Positions 1 through 9,094 are shown, numbered from the stretch's first letter. The stretch is DNA of 64,000 nt from Blautia wexlerae (GCF_013300825.1 NZ_JAAIMY010000009.1:1-64000), one strand, 5' to 3'. Notes: generated by a model not told the origin, from the sequence alone. Translations and numbers: made by a program.

Positions 1-510
1 TTGGAAGTCTCGACCTTAACAGGTTCCACTTTGGAAGTCTCGACCTTAACAGGTTTCACTTTGGAAGTCTCGACCTTAACAGGTTCCACTTTGGAAGTCT
101 CGACCTTAACAGGTTTCACTTTGGAAGTCTCGACCTTAACAGGTTCCACTTTGGAAGTCTCGACCTTAACAGGTTTCACTTTGGAAGTCTCGACCTTAAC
201 AGGTTCCACTTTGGAAGTCTCGACCTTAACAGGTTCCACTTTGGAAGTCTCGACCTTAACAGGTTCCACTTTGGAAGTCTCGACCTTAACAGGTTCCACT
301 TTGGAAGTCTCGACCTTAACAGGTTTCACTTTGGAAGTCTCGACCTTAACAGGTTCCACTTTGGAAGTCTCGACCTTAACAGGTTCCACTTTGGAAGTCT
401 CGACCTTAACAGGTTCCACTTTGGAAGTCTCAACCTTAACAGGTTCCACCTTGGAAGTCTCGACTTTAACAGGTTCTACTTTAGAAGTTTCAACTCTGGC
501 AGGCTCAGTT
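1..510. repeat. 30-bp tandem repeat, 17 copies in coding sequence
   Basis: Seventeen head-to-tail 30-bp units with no spacers, nearly identical at the left and decaying towards 420-510, followed by a broken unit at 511-520. Because 30 is a multiple of three, both strands stay open. The main variation is ttccact against tttcact; in the leftmost 180 bases the two forms alternate, giving a 60-bp higher-order unit. This pattern indicates repeated unequal crossing-over or slippage, so copy number probably varies between strains. Confidence 0.95.
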
Positions 511-596
511 TTGGAAGTAGTCACTTGTAAAATTTCTGATTCCTGCTTTCTGACTGTTGATGAAGAACGTTTCTTCTGGAGTCTTTTTTTAGCCAT
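1..596 (-). CDS. Lys/Val/Glu repeat protein (partial, C-terminus beyond window)
   Basis: Function not recognised. The gene reads leftwards from an ATG at 596-594, preceded by a good GGGAGG ribosome-binding site at about 602-608. The first 13 residues are very basic (MAKKRLQKKRSSS), followed by about 25 residues of unique sequence and then 10-residue repeats of the type KVETSKVEPV that continue to the window edge with no stop. Some copies carry a Glu-to-Lys change (KVKPV). There is no signal peptide or membrane segment in the visible part, so a soluble, extended, highly charged protein is likely. Lachnospiraceae carry DUF6465-type proteins with a similar basic or alternating-charge N-terminal tail before a conserved C-terminal domain; that is a guess because the C-terminus is not visible. 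The complementary strand is also open, but it starts with TTG and has no ribosome-binding site. Confidence 0.7.
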   Translation of the reverse strand, partial: MAKKRLQKKRSSSTVRKQESEILQVTTSKTEPARVETSKVEPVKVETSKVEPVKVETSKVEPVKVETSKVEPVKVETSKVEPVKVETSKVKPVKVETSKVEPVKVETSKVEPVKVETSKVEPVKVETSKVEPVKVETSKVKPVKVETSKVEPVKVETSKVKPVKVETSKVEPVKVETSKVKPVKVETSKVEPVKVETS

Positions 597-810
597 AATA
601 TTCCTCCCTGGTTTATGAAAAATACAGTAACCGGGCAGTGTCGGGACATATAAAACATAAATATGAAGACACCGGACAGTTACGAATATATACAGAAAGC
701 TGCAATTTCCATATCTGCTGCCAGTTTTTTATCATGATCAGCTGCGATGCAGACCAGAGAAACAGTATTCGGAGCAGTTTGGAAATTGGGCTTCTGAAAT
801 CATATGTAAT

Positions 811-830
811 ATTATATTATATTATATTAT
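811..830. repeat. Short (ATTAT)4 tandem repeat
   Basis: Four perfect copies of a 5-bp AT-only unit in the gap between the repeat-protein gene and the PHP phosphatase gene. It lies just beyond the 3' end of the PHP gene. It is a possible slippage site and no function is implied. Nothing convincing was found in the rest of the 597-863 gap. Confidence 0.7.
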
Positions 831-863
831 AGGAACTGCCATATAGGCAAGTACTGACACGTT

Positions 864-1682
864 TTACAGAGAAATAAATTCCGGTTTACGGTCTTTGAAG
901 ATTGTATAGTAACGAAAACCACAGGCTTCCAGTACACTGGCAGCTTTATCAAATGCACAGGCGATTTTATCCGGAGTATGCGCATCTGCTCCGATGGTGA
1001 TGATTTCTCCGCCAAGTTCTCTATAGCGCCTTATTATGGCAGTACATGGATTGGGTTCTCCAAGACCATAATGATATCCGCCTGTATTAAGTTCGATGCC
1101 TTTTCCCATGGAAATCAGTTTCTTCAGAATCTCATCCAGAATATCTTTATACCGTCCGTAAGAATATTCCCGGTTCCTGTTAGGACCATAGCGGACAACA
1201 TAATCAATATGTCCATAAACATCAAATCCGTCGTATGCGGAAATATTTTCAAGAATAGATTCGAAATATTCCATATAACATAAAAATTCCTTACGTCCTT
1301 CAAAAAATTCCGGGTAATAAGGATCATACCCATGAACAAGATGGGAAGAACCGATAACGAAATCAAAAGGTGTCTGAGAGAGAAGTGAGCCAAAATATTC
1401 TCCCAGATGCATCTGCAGTCCCAGTTCAATTCCGAAACATACCTGAATTTTATCCTTATATATATCTGAAAGTTCAGCCAGTTTTTCTTTGTAGGCCGGG
1501 ATATCCAGAGAAAAATCCAGATTGTCAGGAGTAACAGGGTAATCCGGATCCAGATGTTCCGTAAAAGTAATTCCCTGCAACCCCATTTCAATGGCACGAT
1601 GGATCATAGCTTTCATGGGTGTATCAGAATCAGCAGAAAAAGAAGAATGCATATGACAATCCCACAATATTTGTCTGTCCAT
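864..1682 (-). CDS. PHP-domain phosphatase, histidinol-phosphatase (HisJ/HisK) family
   Basis: Predicted metal-dependent phosphoesterase of the PHP family; members of this size (272 residues here) usually hydrolyse histidinol phosphate in histidine synthesis. Visible metal-binding motifs are DCHMH at residues 8-12 with Asp18, TEH at 41-43, an SSHLVHG segment near residue 120, GHIDY near 185 and GADAHTP near the C-terminus. The ATG is preceded by AAAGGA at a normal distance. The gene stands alone and no other histidine genes are in the window, so a different phosphate monoester substrate is possible. Family assignment is firm; the exact substrate is inferred. Confidence 0.85.
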   Translation of the reverse strand: MDRQILWDCHMHSSFSADSDTPMKAMIHRAIEMGLQGITFTEHLDPDYPVTPDNLDFSLDIPAYKEKLAELSDIYKDKIQVCFGIELGLQMHLGEYFGSLLSQTPFDFVIGSSHLVHGYDPYYPEFFEGRKEFLCYMEYFESILENISAYDGFDVYGHIDYVVRYGPNRNREYSYGRYKDILDEILKKLISMGKGIELNTGGYHYGLGEPNPCTAIIRRYRELGGEIITIGADAHTPDKIACAFDKAASVLEACGFRYYTIFKDRKPEFISL

Positions 1683-2011
1683 AATTTCAGTCCTTTCTTC
1701 TAAAAAAAACAGTACTGTTATATTTGTGTGTGATATATTACAAATGAATACTGTGTCCTCTTAAATGGATAGATCTTCACCTAAAATTCTGAAATGTCGC
1801 AATATACAGGCATTGCTCTGTGTATTTATAAAGTACTGTAGACACAGTATAACATATAATTTACATTTTTTACTTAATTTTTATCTGTTTTTTTAGAAAA
1901 TGGTCTTGAATTTTTGTTTAGAATTATGTACAATACATTACAGGTTGATGATTCTTTAACAAACAAAGGATTACCATAATTAACCACTTAATTCATAGGA
2001 GGAATTTTATC
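1683..2011. other. Divergent intergenic region, PHP gene / gapA
   Basis: AT-rich gap of about 330 bases between divergent genes. It holds the gapA promoter (listed separately), the gapA ribosome-binding site AGGAGG just before 2012, and the PHP gene's AAAGGA site near 1690. No small gene or RNA element was recognised. Confidence 0.6.
1906..1934 (+). promoter_or_regulatory. Promoter of gapA
   Basis: TTGAAT (1906-1911) and TACAAT (1929-1934) are separated by exactly 17 bases, a good housekeeping sigma-factor match. It lies about 78 bases upstream of the gapA start codon. Confidence 0.7.
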
Positions 2012-3031
2012 ATGGCAGTAAAAGTTGCAATCAATGGTTTTGGACGTATTGGACGTCTTGCATTCCGTCAGATGTTTGGAGCAGAAGGATTTGAAATCGT
2101 AGCAATCAACGATTTAACATCTCCTAAAATGCTTGCTCACTTATTAAAATATGATTCAACACAGGGAAAATATGCTCTTGCAGACACAGTAACAGCAGGA
2201 GAAGATTCCATCACAGTTGACGGAAAAGAAATCAAAATTTACGCAAAAGCTAACGCTGCTGAACTTCCATGGGGAGAAATCGGTGTAGACGTAGTTCTTG
2301 AGTGTACAGGATTCTATACATCCAAAGACAAAGCTCAGGCTCATATCGATGCAGGTGCTAAACACGTTATCATTTCCGCTCCGGCTGGAAACGACCTTAA
2401 GACAATCGTTTACAATGTAAACCATGAAACTCTTACAAAAGAAGATCACATCATCTCCGCAGCTTCCTGTACAACAAACTGCTTAGCTCCAATGGCTAAA
2501 GCATTAAATGACCTTGCTGCAATCAAATCCGGTATCATGTGCACAATCCACGCTTACACAGGCGATCAGATGACACTTGATGGACCACAGAGAAAAGGTG
2601 ATTTAAGAAGATCCCGTGCAGCTGCAGTTAACATCGTTCCTAACAGCACAGGTGCTGCTAAAGCTATCGGTCTTGTTATTCCGGAACTGAACGGTAAACT
2701 TATCGGATCTGCTCAGCGTGTTCCTACCCCAACAGGTTCTACAACAATCTTAACAGCAGTTGTTGAAGGAAACGTAACAAAAGAACAGATCAACGCAGCT
2801 ATGAAAGCAGCTTCTAATGAATCCTTCGGATACAACGAAGATGAAATCGTATCCAGCGATATCGTTGGTATGAGATTTGGTTCTCTGTTTGATGCTACTC
2901 AGACAATGGTTCTTCCACTTGAGAATGGCACAACAGAAGTACAGGTAGTTTCCTGGTATGACAACGAGAACTCCTACACAAGCCAGATGGTTCGTACAAT
3001 CAAACACTTTGGTAAATTACTGAACGCTTAA
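2012..3031 (+). CDS. gapA: Glyceraldehyde-3-phosphate dehydrogenase (type I)
   Basis: Cytoplasmic glycolytic enzyme that converts glyceraldehyde 3-phosphate, phosphate and NAD to 1,3-bisphosphoglycerate. The 339-residue length is typical. The N-terminal Rossmann fold starts with INGFGRIGR, and INDLT carries the Asp that favours NAD. The catalytic cysteine lies in SCTTNC around residue 153, and the C-terminal half has the usual SWYDNENSY segment. A strong AGGAGG site sits 8 bases before the ATG. It has its own promoter and a strong terminator, but lies directly upstream of pgk and tpiA, forming the triose-phosphate part of glycolysis. Third codon positions are strongly biased, as expected for a highly expressed gene. 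Confidence 0.98.
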   Translation: MAVKVAINGFGRIGRLAFRQMFGAEGFEIVAINDLTSPKMLAHLLKYDSTQGKYALADTVTAGEDSITVDGKEIKIYAKANAAELPWGEIGVDVVLECTGFYTSKDKAQAHIDAGAKHVIISAPAGNDLKTIVYNVNHETLTKEDHIISAASCTTNCLAPMAKALNDLAAIKSGIMCTIHAYTGDQMTLDGPQRKGDLRRSRAAAVNIVPNSTGAAKAIGLVIPELNGKLIGSAQRVPTPTGSTTILTAVVEGNVTKEQINAAMKAASNESFGYNEDEIVSSDIVGMRFGSLFDATQTMVLPLENGTTEVQVVSWYDNENSYTSQMVRTIKHFGKLLNA

Positions 3032-3067
3032 TTTTCAGTAAGTGTAAAGGAATAGACTCCAACGAAG

Positions 3068-3097
3068 GGTCCGGTCTGATTTGGACCGGACCTTTTT
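3068..3097 (+). terminator. Rho-independent terminator after gapA
   Basis: A perfect 9-bp GC-rich stem, GGTCCGGTC (3068-3076) with GACCGGACC (3084-3092), and a 7-base loop, followed directly by five T. It lies 37 bases after the gapA stop codon. Confidence 0.92.
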
Positions 3098-3110
3098 CGC
3101 GTGGTCTGGG

Positions 3111-3190
3111 CATTATTCCAATCTGCTGTTACAGCAGTGCCGGAATGATGGCAGAAAATTATAGGTTACTGTTTACAGATATGCAGTAAC
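3111..3190 (+). promoter_or_regulatory. Two hairpins in the leader of pgk
   Basis: Hairpin one pairs CATTATTCC (3111-3119) with GGAATGATG (3142-3150) and encloses a second perfect stem, CTGCTGT (3123-3129) with ACAGCAG (3131-3137). Hairpin two pairs GTTACTG (3165-3171) with CAGTAAC (3184-3190). Neither is followed by a T run, so they look like stability or processing structures rather than terminators. They sit between the gapA terminator and the pgk ribosome-binding site. Confidence 0.5.
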
Positions 3191-3219
3191 TGTAAAATAT
3201 TATTAAGGAGGCACCACAA

Positions 3220-4413
3220 ATGCTGAATAAAAAATCTGTTGATGATATCAACGTAAAAGGTAAAAAAGTTCTTGTAAGATGTGACTTCAATGTTCCGCTT
3301 CAGGATGGAAAGATTACAGATGAGAACCGTCTGGTTGCAGCTCTTCCTACAATCAAGAAGCTGATTGCTGACGGTGGAAAAATTATTCTTTGCTCTCACC
3401 TTGGAAAACCGAAGGGAGAACCGAAACCGGAATTATCTCTTGCACCGGTTGCAGTACGCCTTTCTGAATTATTAGGACAGGAAGTTAAATTTGCAGCAGA
3501 TCCTGAAGTAGTAGGACCTAACGCAAAAGCAGCAGTAGCTGAGATGAAAGACGGAGACGTTATCTTACTTGAGAATACACGTTATCGCGCAGAAGAAACA
3601 AAGAACGGAGACGAATTCAGCAAAGAACTTGCTTCTCTTTGCGATGTATTTGTTAATGATGCATTTGGTACAGCTCACAGAGCACACTGCTCTAACGTTG
3701 GTGTGACCAAATATGTTGATACAGCAGTTGTTGGTTATTTAATGCAGAAAGAAATTGATTTCCTTGGAAATGCAGTGAACAATCCTGAGAGACCATTTGT
3801 TGCTATCCTTGGTGGAGCTAAGGTTTCCAGCAAGATTTCTGTAATCAATAACCTTCTTGATAAAGTAGATACTCTTATCATTGGTGGTGGTATGTCTTAT
3901 ACATTTTCCAAAGCTATGGGCGGACATATCGGAACATCCCTTTGCGAGGATGATTATCTTCAGTATGCATTAGACATGATGAAGAAAGCAGAAGAAAAAG
4001 GTGTAAAACTTCTTCTTCCTGTAGATAACAGAATTGGTGATGATTTCTCCAACGACTGCAATATTCAGATTGTTAAACGTGGTGAGATTCCGGACGGATG
4101 GGAAGGAATGGACATCGGACCTGAAACAGAGAAGCTTTTCGCTGACGCTGTAAAAGATGCTAAGACAGTTGTTTGGAACGGACCGATGGGCTGCTTCGAA
4201 ATGCCGAACTTCGCTCATGGTACAGAAGCTGTTGCCAAAGCACTTGCTGATACAGACGCTACAACTATCATCGGTGGTGGTGATTCTGCAGCAGCAGTTA
4301 ACATCCTTGGCTATGGCGACAAGATGACACACATCTCCACAGGTGGCGGTGCATCTCTTGAATTCCTGGAGGGGAAAGAACTCCCGGGCGTTGCAGCAGC
4401 AAACGATAAGTAA
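3220..4413 (+). CDS. pgk: Phosphoglycerate kinase
   Basis: Transfers phosphate from 1,3-bisphosphoglycerate to ADP, giving 3-phosphoglycerate and ATP. The protein has the normal 397 residues and the family landmarks: RCDFNVPL near residue 22, SHLGKPKG near residue 60, GGAKVSSKI around residue 200, the WNGPMGCFE segment near 320 and the nucleotide-binding GGGDSAAAV near 350. The ATG follows an AAGGAGG site. It is followed at 43 bases by tpiA, with no terminator between them, so the two are probably co-transcribed. Confidence 0.98.
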   Translation: MLNKKSVDDINVKGKKVLVRCDFNVPLQDGKITDENRLVAALPTIKKLIADGGKIILCSHLGKPKGEPKPELSLAPVAVRLSELLGQEVKFAADPEVVGPNAKAAVAEMKDGDVILLENTRYRAEETKNGDEFSKELASLCDVFVNDAFGTAHRAHCSNVGVTKYVDTAVVGYLMQKEIDFLGNAVNNPERPFVAILGGAKVSSKISVINNLLDKVDTLIIGGGMSYTFSKAMGGHIGTSLCEDDYLQYALDMMKKAEEKGVKLLLPVDNRIGDDFSNDCNIQIVKRGEIPDGWEGMDIGPETEKLFADAVKDAKTVVWNGPMGCFEMPNFAHGTEAVAKALADTDATTIIGGGDSAAAVNILGYGDKMTHISTGGGASLEFLEGKELPGVAAANDK

Positions 4414-4456
4414 GAAAAGAATACGTCCCACAGGGACACTAAGGAGATAAATTATC

Positions 4457-5206
4457 ATGGCAAGAAAGAAAATTATCGCTGGTAACTGGAAAATGAACAT
4501 GACACCAAGCGAAGCCGTTAAATTAGTAGAAACATTAAAACCATTAGTAGTTAATGACGAAGTAGACGTAGTATTCTGCGTACCTGCAATCGACATTATC
4601 CCGGTAGTAGAAGCTGCTAAAGGAACAAACATCCAGGTTGGCGCTGAGAACATGTACTTCGAAGAGAAAGGTGCATACACAGGAGAAATTTCCCCTGCAA
4701 TGCTCGTAGATGCTGGCGTTAAATATGTTGTTCTCGGACATTCCGAAAGAAGAGAATACTTCGGAGAAACAAACGAAGACGTTAACAAGAAGATCCTCAA
4801 AGCTTTCGAACATGGAATCACACCAATCATGTGCTGCGGCGAAACTCTTACTCAGAGAGAGCAGGGCGTAACAATGGATTTCATCCGTCAGCAGGTTAAA
4901 GTGGGATTCCAGGGTGTTACAGCAGATCAGGCTAAGACAGCAGTTATCGCTTACGAGCCAATCTGGGCAATCGGAACAGGTAAAACAGCTACAACTGAGC
5001 AGGCTCAGGAAGTATGCGCTGGTATTCGTGCATGCATCGCTGAAATCTATGATGAAGCAACAGCAGAAGCAATTCGCATCCAGTACGGCGGATCTGTAAA
5101 TCCTGCAACAGCACCTGACTTATTCGTTCAGAACGATATCGACGGCGGACTTGTAGGTGGCGCTTCTCTGAAAGCTGATTTCGGAAAGATCGTAAACTAC
5201 AAATAA
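4457..5206 (+). CDS. tpiA: Triosephosphate isomerase
   Basis: Interconverts dihydroxyacetone phosphate and glyceraldehyde 3-phosphate. It has the full length of 249 residues and a TIM-barrel pattern: GNWKMN with the active-site Lys near residue 12, GHSERR with the electrophilic His near 95, and the catalytic Glu in [12 protein letters not shown] near 168 with the phosphate-gripping loop just after it. AAGGAG precedes the ATG. A small GTCCC/GGGAC hairpin lies between pgk and this gene. It is the last gene of the triose-phosphate block. Confidence 0.98.
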   Translation: MARKKIIAGNWKMNMTPSEAVKLVETLKPLVVNDEVDVVFCVPAIDIIPVVEAAKGTNIQVGAENMYFEEKGAYTGEISPAMLVDAGVKYVVLGHSERREYFGETNEDVNKKILKAFEHGITPIMCCGETLTQREQGVTMDFIRQQVKVGFQGVTADQAKTAVIAYEPIWAIGTGKTATTEQAQEVCAGIRACIAEIYDEATAEAIRIQYGGSVNPATAPDLFVQNDIDGGLVGGASLKADFGKIVNYK

Positions 5207-5265
5207 GAATAAAAAACTGATTATAAATAGATAATCTTTGTGTCCGTACGAGAAACAATATAATG

Positions 5266-5324
5266 CCCCTGAATACAGAAAAATTGGTGATTTCACTAAT
5301 TGGATTGTATTCAGGGGTATTTTA
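5266..5324 (+). terminator. Long hairpin terminator after tpiA
   Basis: A perfect 12-bp inverted repeat, CCCCTGAATACA (5266-5277) with TGTATTCAGGGG (5306-5317), and an inner stem ATTGGTGA/TCACTAAT with one G-T pair, so nearly the whole 52 bases fold into one rod. It is followed by TATTTTA. It ends the pgk-tpiA transcript; the unusual length also fits a small folded repeat inserted here. Confidence 0.65.
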
Positions 5325-5855
5325 GCTGAATTGGGTAAGTCCCCTGTTTCAATTGTTGTTGCGAGCATCTGTTTGAACACATCAGACACGTTGTATCTCG
5401 TCTGGTGGAATTACCTACCATATATGTATAAAGAAAAAGACAGCTCCATCACGGAAACTGTCTCTTTTATCTGGTGTAAAAATCTGCTGCAAGCTGTCTC
5501 TTTTGTACTTTGGATAAATTCTTTTGCACGAAAGGAATGCCTTGATGCTTTTGTATTCTGATTATTTATCAGGTGTGTTTAGTTCATGTATTTTATCTTT
5601 TGTATTTTGAATTGTTTCTGAGATTTTATCTTTGGTGATATAAAGTTTTTTCTCTTTGGCAATTCGATGTTTTTCTCTTTTGTATGTACAAACTATATCA
5701 TATTTTTCTACATTCGTCTACAAGTTTCAACAGAAATCAGGCAAAAATATTTCGACAGAATTATCAATTTTTCGACATTTTATAGAAAACAGAAGCTATA
5801 GCAACCTTTTCAAATACATTATTTACGAGAATTGTTACAAATCAGGAATGCCTGA

Positions 5856-5884
5856 TTGCAGGAATCTGTTTTCGCTGATATAAT
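5856..5884 (+). promoter_or_regulatory. Promoter of the rlmD-like gene
   Basis: TTGCAG (5856-5861), a 17-base spacer and a perfect TATAAT (5879-5884), located 41 bases upstream of the start codon. Confidence 0.75.
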
Positions 5885-5924
5885 GTAAAAAGTGTGGTAA
5901 TTATAGAAAGCAGGTTAATATTTT

Positions 5925-7115
5925 ATGGAAGAAAAAATAAAGAAATGTAGTGTATCAAAGAAATGCGGAAGCTGTCAGTATCAGGGGATTCCTTACAAAG
6001 AACAGCTTATGACCAAGCAGAAAAAAATGAAGAAGCTTCTTGGAAAGTTCGGAAATATCAAACCGATCATTGGAATGGATGACCCTTTTTATTACAGGAA
6101 TAAAGTTCATGCAGTATTTGACAGAGACAAAAAAGGCAATATTATATGTGGAACCTATGAGGCGAAAACACATAAGGTTGTTCCGGTAGAGGAGTGTATG
6201 ATTGAGGATAAGGTCAGTCAGGAGATTATCCGTACGATCAGGGATATGCTGAAATCATTTAAAATCAAAACGTATGATGAGGATACGGGATATGGGCTTT
6301 TGCGTCATGTGCTGGTAAGGAGAGGGTTTTCCACAGATGAGATTATGGTGGTTCTTGTGGTCGGCTCCCCTATCTTTCCTTCAAAGAATAATTTTGTAAA
6401 AGCACTGAGAAAGAAATATCCACAGGTTACAACAGTTGTGCTCAATGTCAATGATAAGAAGACCAGTATGGTACTGGGTGAGCGTGATATCGTTATCTAT
6501 GGGAAAGGATATATCCGGGATACGCTCTGCGGATGTACATTCCGTATTTCTCCTCAGTCTTTTTATCAGGTGAATCCTGTACAGACAGAAATCCTGTACA
6601 AAACAGCAATTGAATATGCAGGACTCGGACGAAAAGAAACCGTGATCGATGCGTACTGTGGAATAGGAACAATCGGACTTGTAGCTGCAAAGAGGGCAAA
6701 GAATGTCATAGGTGTGGAATTGAATCCGGATGCAGTCCGTGATGCCAGAATCAATGCAAAGGAAAATAAGATCACAAACGCACGTTTCTATCAGGGTGAT
6801 GCCGGGGAATTTATGGAAAACATGGCAGAAAACGGAGAACATGCAGATGTTGTATTTATGGATCCGCCACGTACAGGCAGTGATAAAAAGTTTATGTCCT
6901 CCGTTATCAAACTGAATCCATCAAGAATCGTATATATCTCCTGTGGACCGGAAACACTGGCAAGAGATCTGGAGTATTTGACAAAACATGGCTATGATGT
7001 GAGAAAAATACAGCCAGTAGATATGTTCAGTTTTACAGACCATTGCGAAAATATTTGCCTTTTGACGAAAAAATTTGAGAAACAGACGAAAAATCAAAAC
7101 GAATACAAATACTAA
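5925..7115 (+). CDS. rlmD: 23S rRNA (uracil-5)-methyltransferase, RlmD/RlmCD family
   Basis: SAM-dependent enzyme that places a 5-methyl group on a uracil of 23S rRNA. The N-terminus has the cysteine cluster CSVSKKCGSC that holds a 4Fe-4S centre in this family. The C-terminal half carries the SAM-binding motif DAYCGIGTIGL near residue 243, the MDPPRTG motif near 311, and the catalytic cysteine in YISCGPETLARD. At 396 residues it is shorter than classic members because it starts at the iron-sulfur region without an N-terminal TRAM domain; such short forms are common in clostridia. Which uracil(s) it modifies cannot be told from sequence. It may be co-transcribed with the acetyltransferase 34 bases downstream. 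Confidence 0.88.
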   Translation: MEEKIKKCSVSKKCGSCQYQGIPYKEQLMTKQKKMKKLLGKFGNIKPIIGMDDPFYYRNKVHAVFDRDKKGNIICGTYEAKTHKVVPVEECMIEDKVSQEIIRTIRDMLKSFKIKTYDEDTGYGLLRHVLVRRGFSTDEIMVVLVVGSPIFPSKNNFVKALRKKYPQVTTVVLNVNDKKTSMVLGERDIVIYGKGYIRDTLCGCTFRISPQSFYQVNPVQTEILYKTAIEYAGLGRKETVIDAYCGIGTIGLVAAKRAKNVIGVELNPDAVRDARINAKENKITNARFYQGDAGEFMENMAENGEHADVVFMDPPRTGSDKKFMSSVIKLNPSRIVYISCGPETLARDLEYLTKHGYDVRKIQPVDMFSFTDHCENICLLTKKFEKQTKNQNEYKY

Positions 7116-7149
7116 AAGAATATAAATACCAAAAGAAAAGGAAGGTTTC

Positions 7150-7623
7150 ATGGAAATAAGAAAAGCATCAGTGCAGGATCTTGGACAGATTATGCAAGTT
7201 TATGATAAAGCCCGCATATTTATGAGAGAAAATGGAAATGCAGAACAGTGGGGTGAAGATTACCCTTCAGCAGAACTGATCGAAAAGGATATGGACAAAA
7301 TGTATCTGTGCACGTCAGAAGGGCAGGTTGCCTGTGTTTTCTATTATGCAGAAGAGGAGGATGAGGATTATAAAGAGATTAATGGAAAGTGGCTGAATGA
7401 AGAACCTTATGGAGTAGTCCACAGGGTAGCGTCCACGGGAATAATAAAGGGAGCAGCAGCCTTCTGCCTGGACTGGGCCTATGCGCAGATACCGAATCTT
7501 CGCATGGATACATATAGCGATAATATTCCCATGCAGAAACTTCTGGAGAAATGCGGATTTCAGTACTGTGGTTCATTTGAACGTCTGGGAATGGATAAAT
7601 GGATGGCATACCAGAAAATATAA
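7150..7623 (+). CDS. GNAT-family N-acetyltransferase
   Basis: A 157-residue single-domain protein with a GNAT layout: an N-terminal segment MEIRKASVQDL, a central strand-rich region, and the acetyl-CoA region ASTGIIKGAAAFCLDWA followed by the C-terminal DTYSDNIPMQKLLEKCGF, which is the typical motif B. The substrate is unknown. The ATG follows an AAGGAAGG site. The gene is 34 bases after the rRNA methylase and closes the unit before a bidirectional terminator. Confidence 0.85.
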   Translation: MEIRKASVQDLGQIMQVYDKARIFMRENGNAEQWGEDYPSAELIEKDMDKMYLCTSEGQVACVFYYAEEEDEDYKEINGKWLNEEPYGVVHRVASTGIIKGAAAFCLDWAYAQIPNLRMDTYSDNIPMQKLLEKCGFQYCGSFERLGMDKWMAYQKI

Positions 7624-7630
7624 TAAACAA

Positions 7631-7672
7631 GTCCCTATCTGTTTCAACTGTAAGAGACAGATGGGGACTTTA
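7631..7672. terminator. Bidirectional terminator
   Basis: A 12-bp stem with one G-T pair, GTCCCTATCTGT (7631-7642) with ACAGATGGGGAC (7657-7668), followed by TTTA. It lies between the convergent acetyltransferase and flavoprotein genes. Confidence 0.75.
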
Positions 7673-7723
7673 AGATTATTGATTGCTGTAGTCGGAGGTA
7701 TCCATCAGAAGAGATTCGGTCTT

Positions 7724-9094
7724 TTACAGATTCTCAATAATCTGGCGTGCTACATATACACCGCTTGCAGAAGCATGGGACAGAGAATGGGTTACACCGC
7801 TTCCGTCTCCAATGATATACAGTCCCTTGTATTTGCTCTCAAGATTTTCATTAATATCAACTTCCATATTGTAGAACTTAACTTCTACACCATAGAGGAG
7901 GGTGTCATCATTAGCTGTCCCGGGAGCGATTTTATCCAGAGCATAAATCATTTCAATGATTCCGTCAAGGATACGTTTCGGGAGAACAAGACTCAGATCA
8001 CCGGGAGTAGCTGCGAGAGTAGGCCGTACCATACCTTCTTCGATACGTGCAACCGTACTCCTTCTTCCGCGCACCAGATCGCCGAAACGCTGAACGATCA
8101 CACCGCCGCCCAGCATATTGGAAAGACGGGCAATGCTTTCGCCATATCCATTACTGTCTTTAAATGGCTCGGAAAAATGTTTGGCTACCAGCAGTGCGAA
8201 GTTTGTATTCTCTGTCTGTTTGGACGGATCTTCATAGCTGTGGCCATTTGCTGTGACAATGCCGTTTGTATTTTCATTTACAACGATGCCATAAGGGTTC
8301 ATACAGAAAGTTCTTACATTATCTTCAAATTTTTCTGTCCTGTAGACAATCTTACTCTCATAAAGTTCATCTGTCAGGTGGGAGAAGATAACAGCAGGAA
8401 GTTCTACACGTACACCCAGGTCTACACGGTTTGATTTGGTGGGGATATCAAGTTCTTTACAGACCTGTTCCATCCATTTGCTTCCGCTTCTGCCTACGGA
8501 TACGATACATTTACTACAGTCAGTGGTATCATTCCTTGTAACAATGCGGTATGCATCATCCAGCACTTCCAGACGTTCTACAGGAGTATTGAAATAAAAA
8601 TCAACATGTTCTTTTAATTTTGAATATAAGTTCTCAAGAACTACATAGTTAATGTCTGTTCCCAGATGACGGACGGAAGCATCCAGAAGTTTTAGTTTAT
8701 TCTGCATACAAAGCTTTTTGAATTTGGTTCCTGCAGTAGAATACATTTTTGTATCCTGACCGCCATAGGCAACATTGATATCATCTACATAGCGCATCAG
8801 GTCAAGAGCTTCTTTTTTTCCAATATGTTCATAAAGCGTTCCGCCGAAATCATTCGTAATATTATATTTACCATCAGAGAAAGCACCGGCACCGCCAAAT
8901 CCGCTCATGATGGCACAGGTTTTACATTTGATACAGGTTTTTATTTTATCGCCGTCAATTGGACAATGTCTTTTGTTGAGAGGGTTTCCTTCCTCGAAAA
9001 CCGCAATCTTTAAATTCTTATTCTGCTTCATCAGTTCATAGGCAGAGAAAATACCGCCAGGTCCGGCACCGATGATTACTACATCGTACTTCAT
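7724..9094 (-). CDS. FAD-dependent oxidoreductase (COG2509-like flavoprotein)
   Basis: A soluble flavoprotein of 456 residues. The N-terminus MKYDVVIIGAGPGG is a classic FAD dinucleotide-binding motif (Gly9, Gly11, Gly14). A cluster of cysteines (CIKCKTC) follows at about residue 55, before a glycine-rich GFGGAGAFSDGK segment. The C-terminal GLYIIGDGSG motif closes the FAD site. This is the pattern of the poorly characterised dehydrogenases of COG2509; the electron donor, acceptor and substrate are unknown. The start at 9094 is chosen because AAAGGA lies correctly upstream and the frame extension to 9157 adds 21 residues unlike the family. The gene is single, with terminators on the 3' side. 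Confidence 0.85.
   Translation of the reverse strand: MKYDVVIIGAGPGGIFSAYELMKQNKNLKIAVFEEGNPLNKRHCPIDGDKIKTCIKCKTCAIMSGFGGAGAFSDGKYNITNDFGGTLYEHIGKKEALDLMRYVDDINVAYGGQDTKMYSTAGTKFKKLCMQNKLKLLDASVRHLGTDINYVVLENLYSKLKEHVDFYFNTPVERLEVLDDAYRIVTRNDTTDCSKCIVSVGRSGSKWMEQVCKELDIPTKSNRVDLGVRVELPAVIFSHLTDELYESKIVYRTEKFEDNVRTFCMNPYGIVVNENTNGIVTANGHSYEDPSKQTENTNFALLVAKHFSEPFKDSNGYGESIARLSNMLGGGVIVQRFGDLVRGRRSTVARIEEGMVRPTLAATPGDLSLVLPKRILDGIIEMIYALDKIAPGTANDDTLLYGVEVKFYNMEVDINENLESKYKGLYIIGDGSGVTHSLSHASASGVYVARQIIENL

Larger units (their letters stand above)
5207..5924. other. Long AT-rich gap after tpiA, no convincing gene
   Basis: About 720 bases. It begins with the tpiA terminator hairpin. A second short hairpin, AGACAG (5438-5443) with CTGTCT (5458-5463), is followed by CTTTTA, and a partial copy of the same CTGTCTCTTTT stretch recurs near 5485. 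The rest is very AT-rich. The rlmD promoter is at 5856-5884. Open frames here cross the hairpins, lack ribosome-binding sites and have unlikely composition, so they are not called. The minus strand around 5330-5390 reads as a short, protein-like fragment and may be a decayed remnant of something mobile, but this is not established. Confidence 0.5.

Noticed and set aside
1-510. Possible CRISPR array from 30-bp repeats
   Set aside because: Units are contiguous, with no unique spacers, and are in frame; this is a coding tandem repeat.
1-618. Plus-strand open frame of 205 codons over the tandem repeats
   Set aside because: It starts at TTG without a ribosome-binding site and is open only because a 30-bp repeat without stops stays open on both strands; the minus strand has a proper ATG and ribosome-binding site.
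638-832. Small plus-strand frame downstream of the repeat protein
   Set aside because: No ribosome-binding site and unlikely composition; it crosses an ATTAT repeat.
3970-4830. Minus-strand frame of 286 codons across pgk and tpiA
   Set aside because: Shadow of two strongly conserved glycolytic genes; biased codon use keeps the reverse frame open.
5120-5389. Minus-strand frame with protein-like stretch near 5330-5390
   Set aside because: Too short, no start signal and overlaps the 3' end of tpiA; noted only as a possible remnant.
5238-5561. Plus-strand frame after tpiA
   Set aside because: Runs through the terminator hairpin, has no ribosome-binding site and shows no protein-like pattern.
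7481-8434. Plus-strand frame of 317 codons opposite the flavoprotein gene
   Set aside because: Antisense to a clear FAD enzyme and passes through a terminator.
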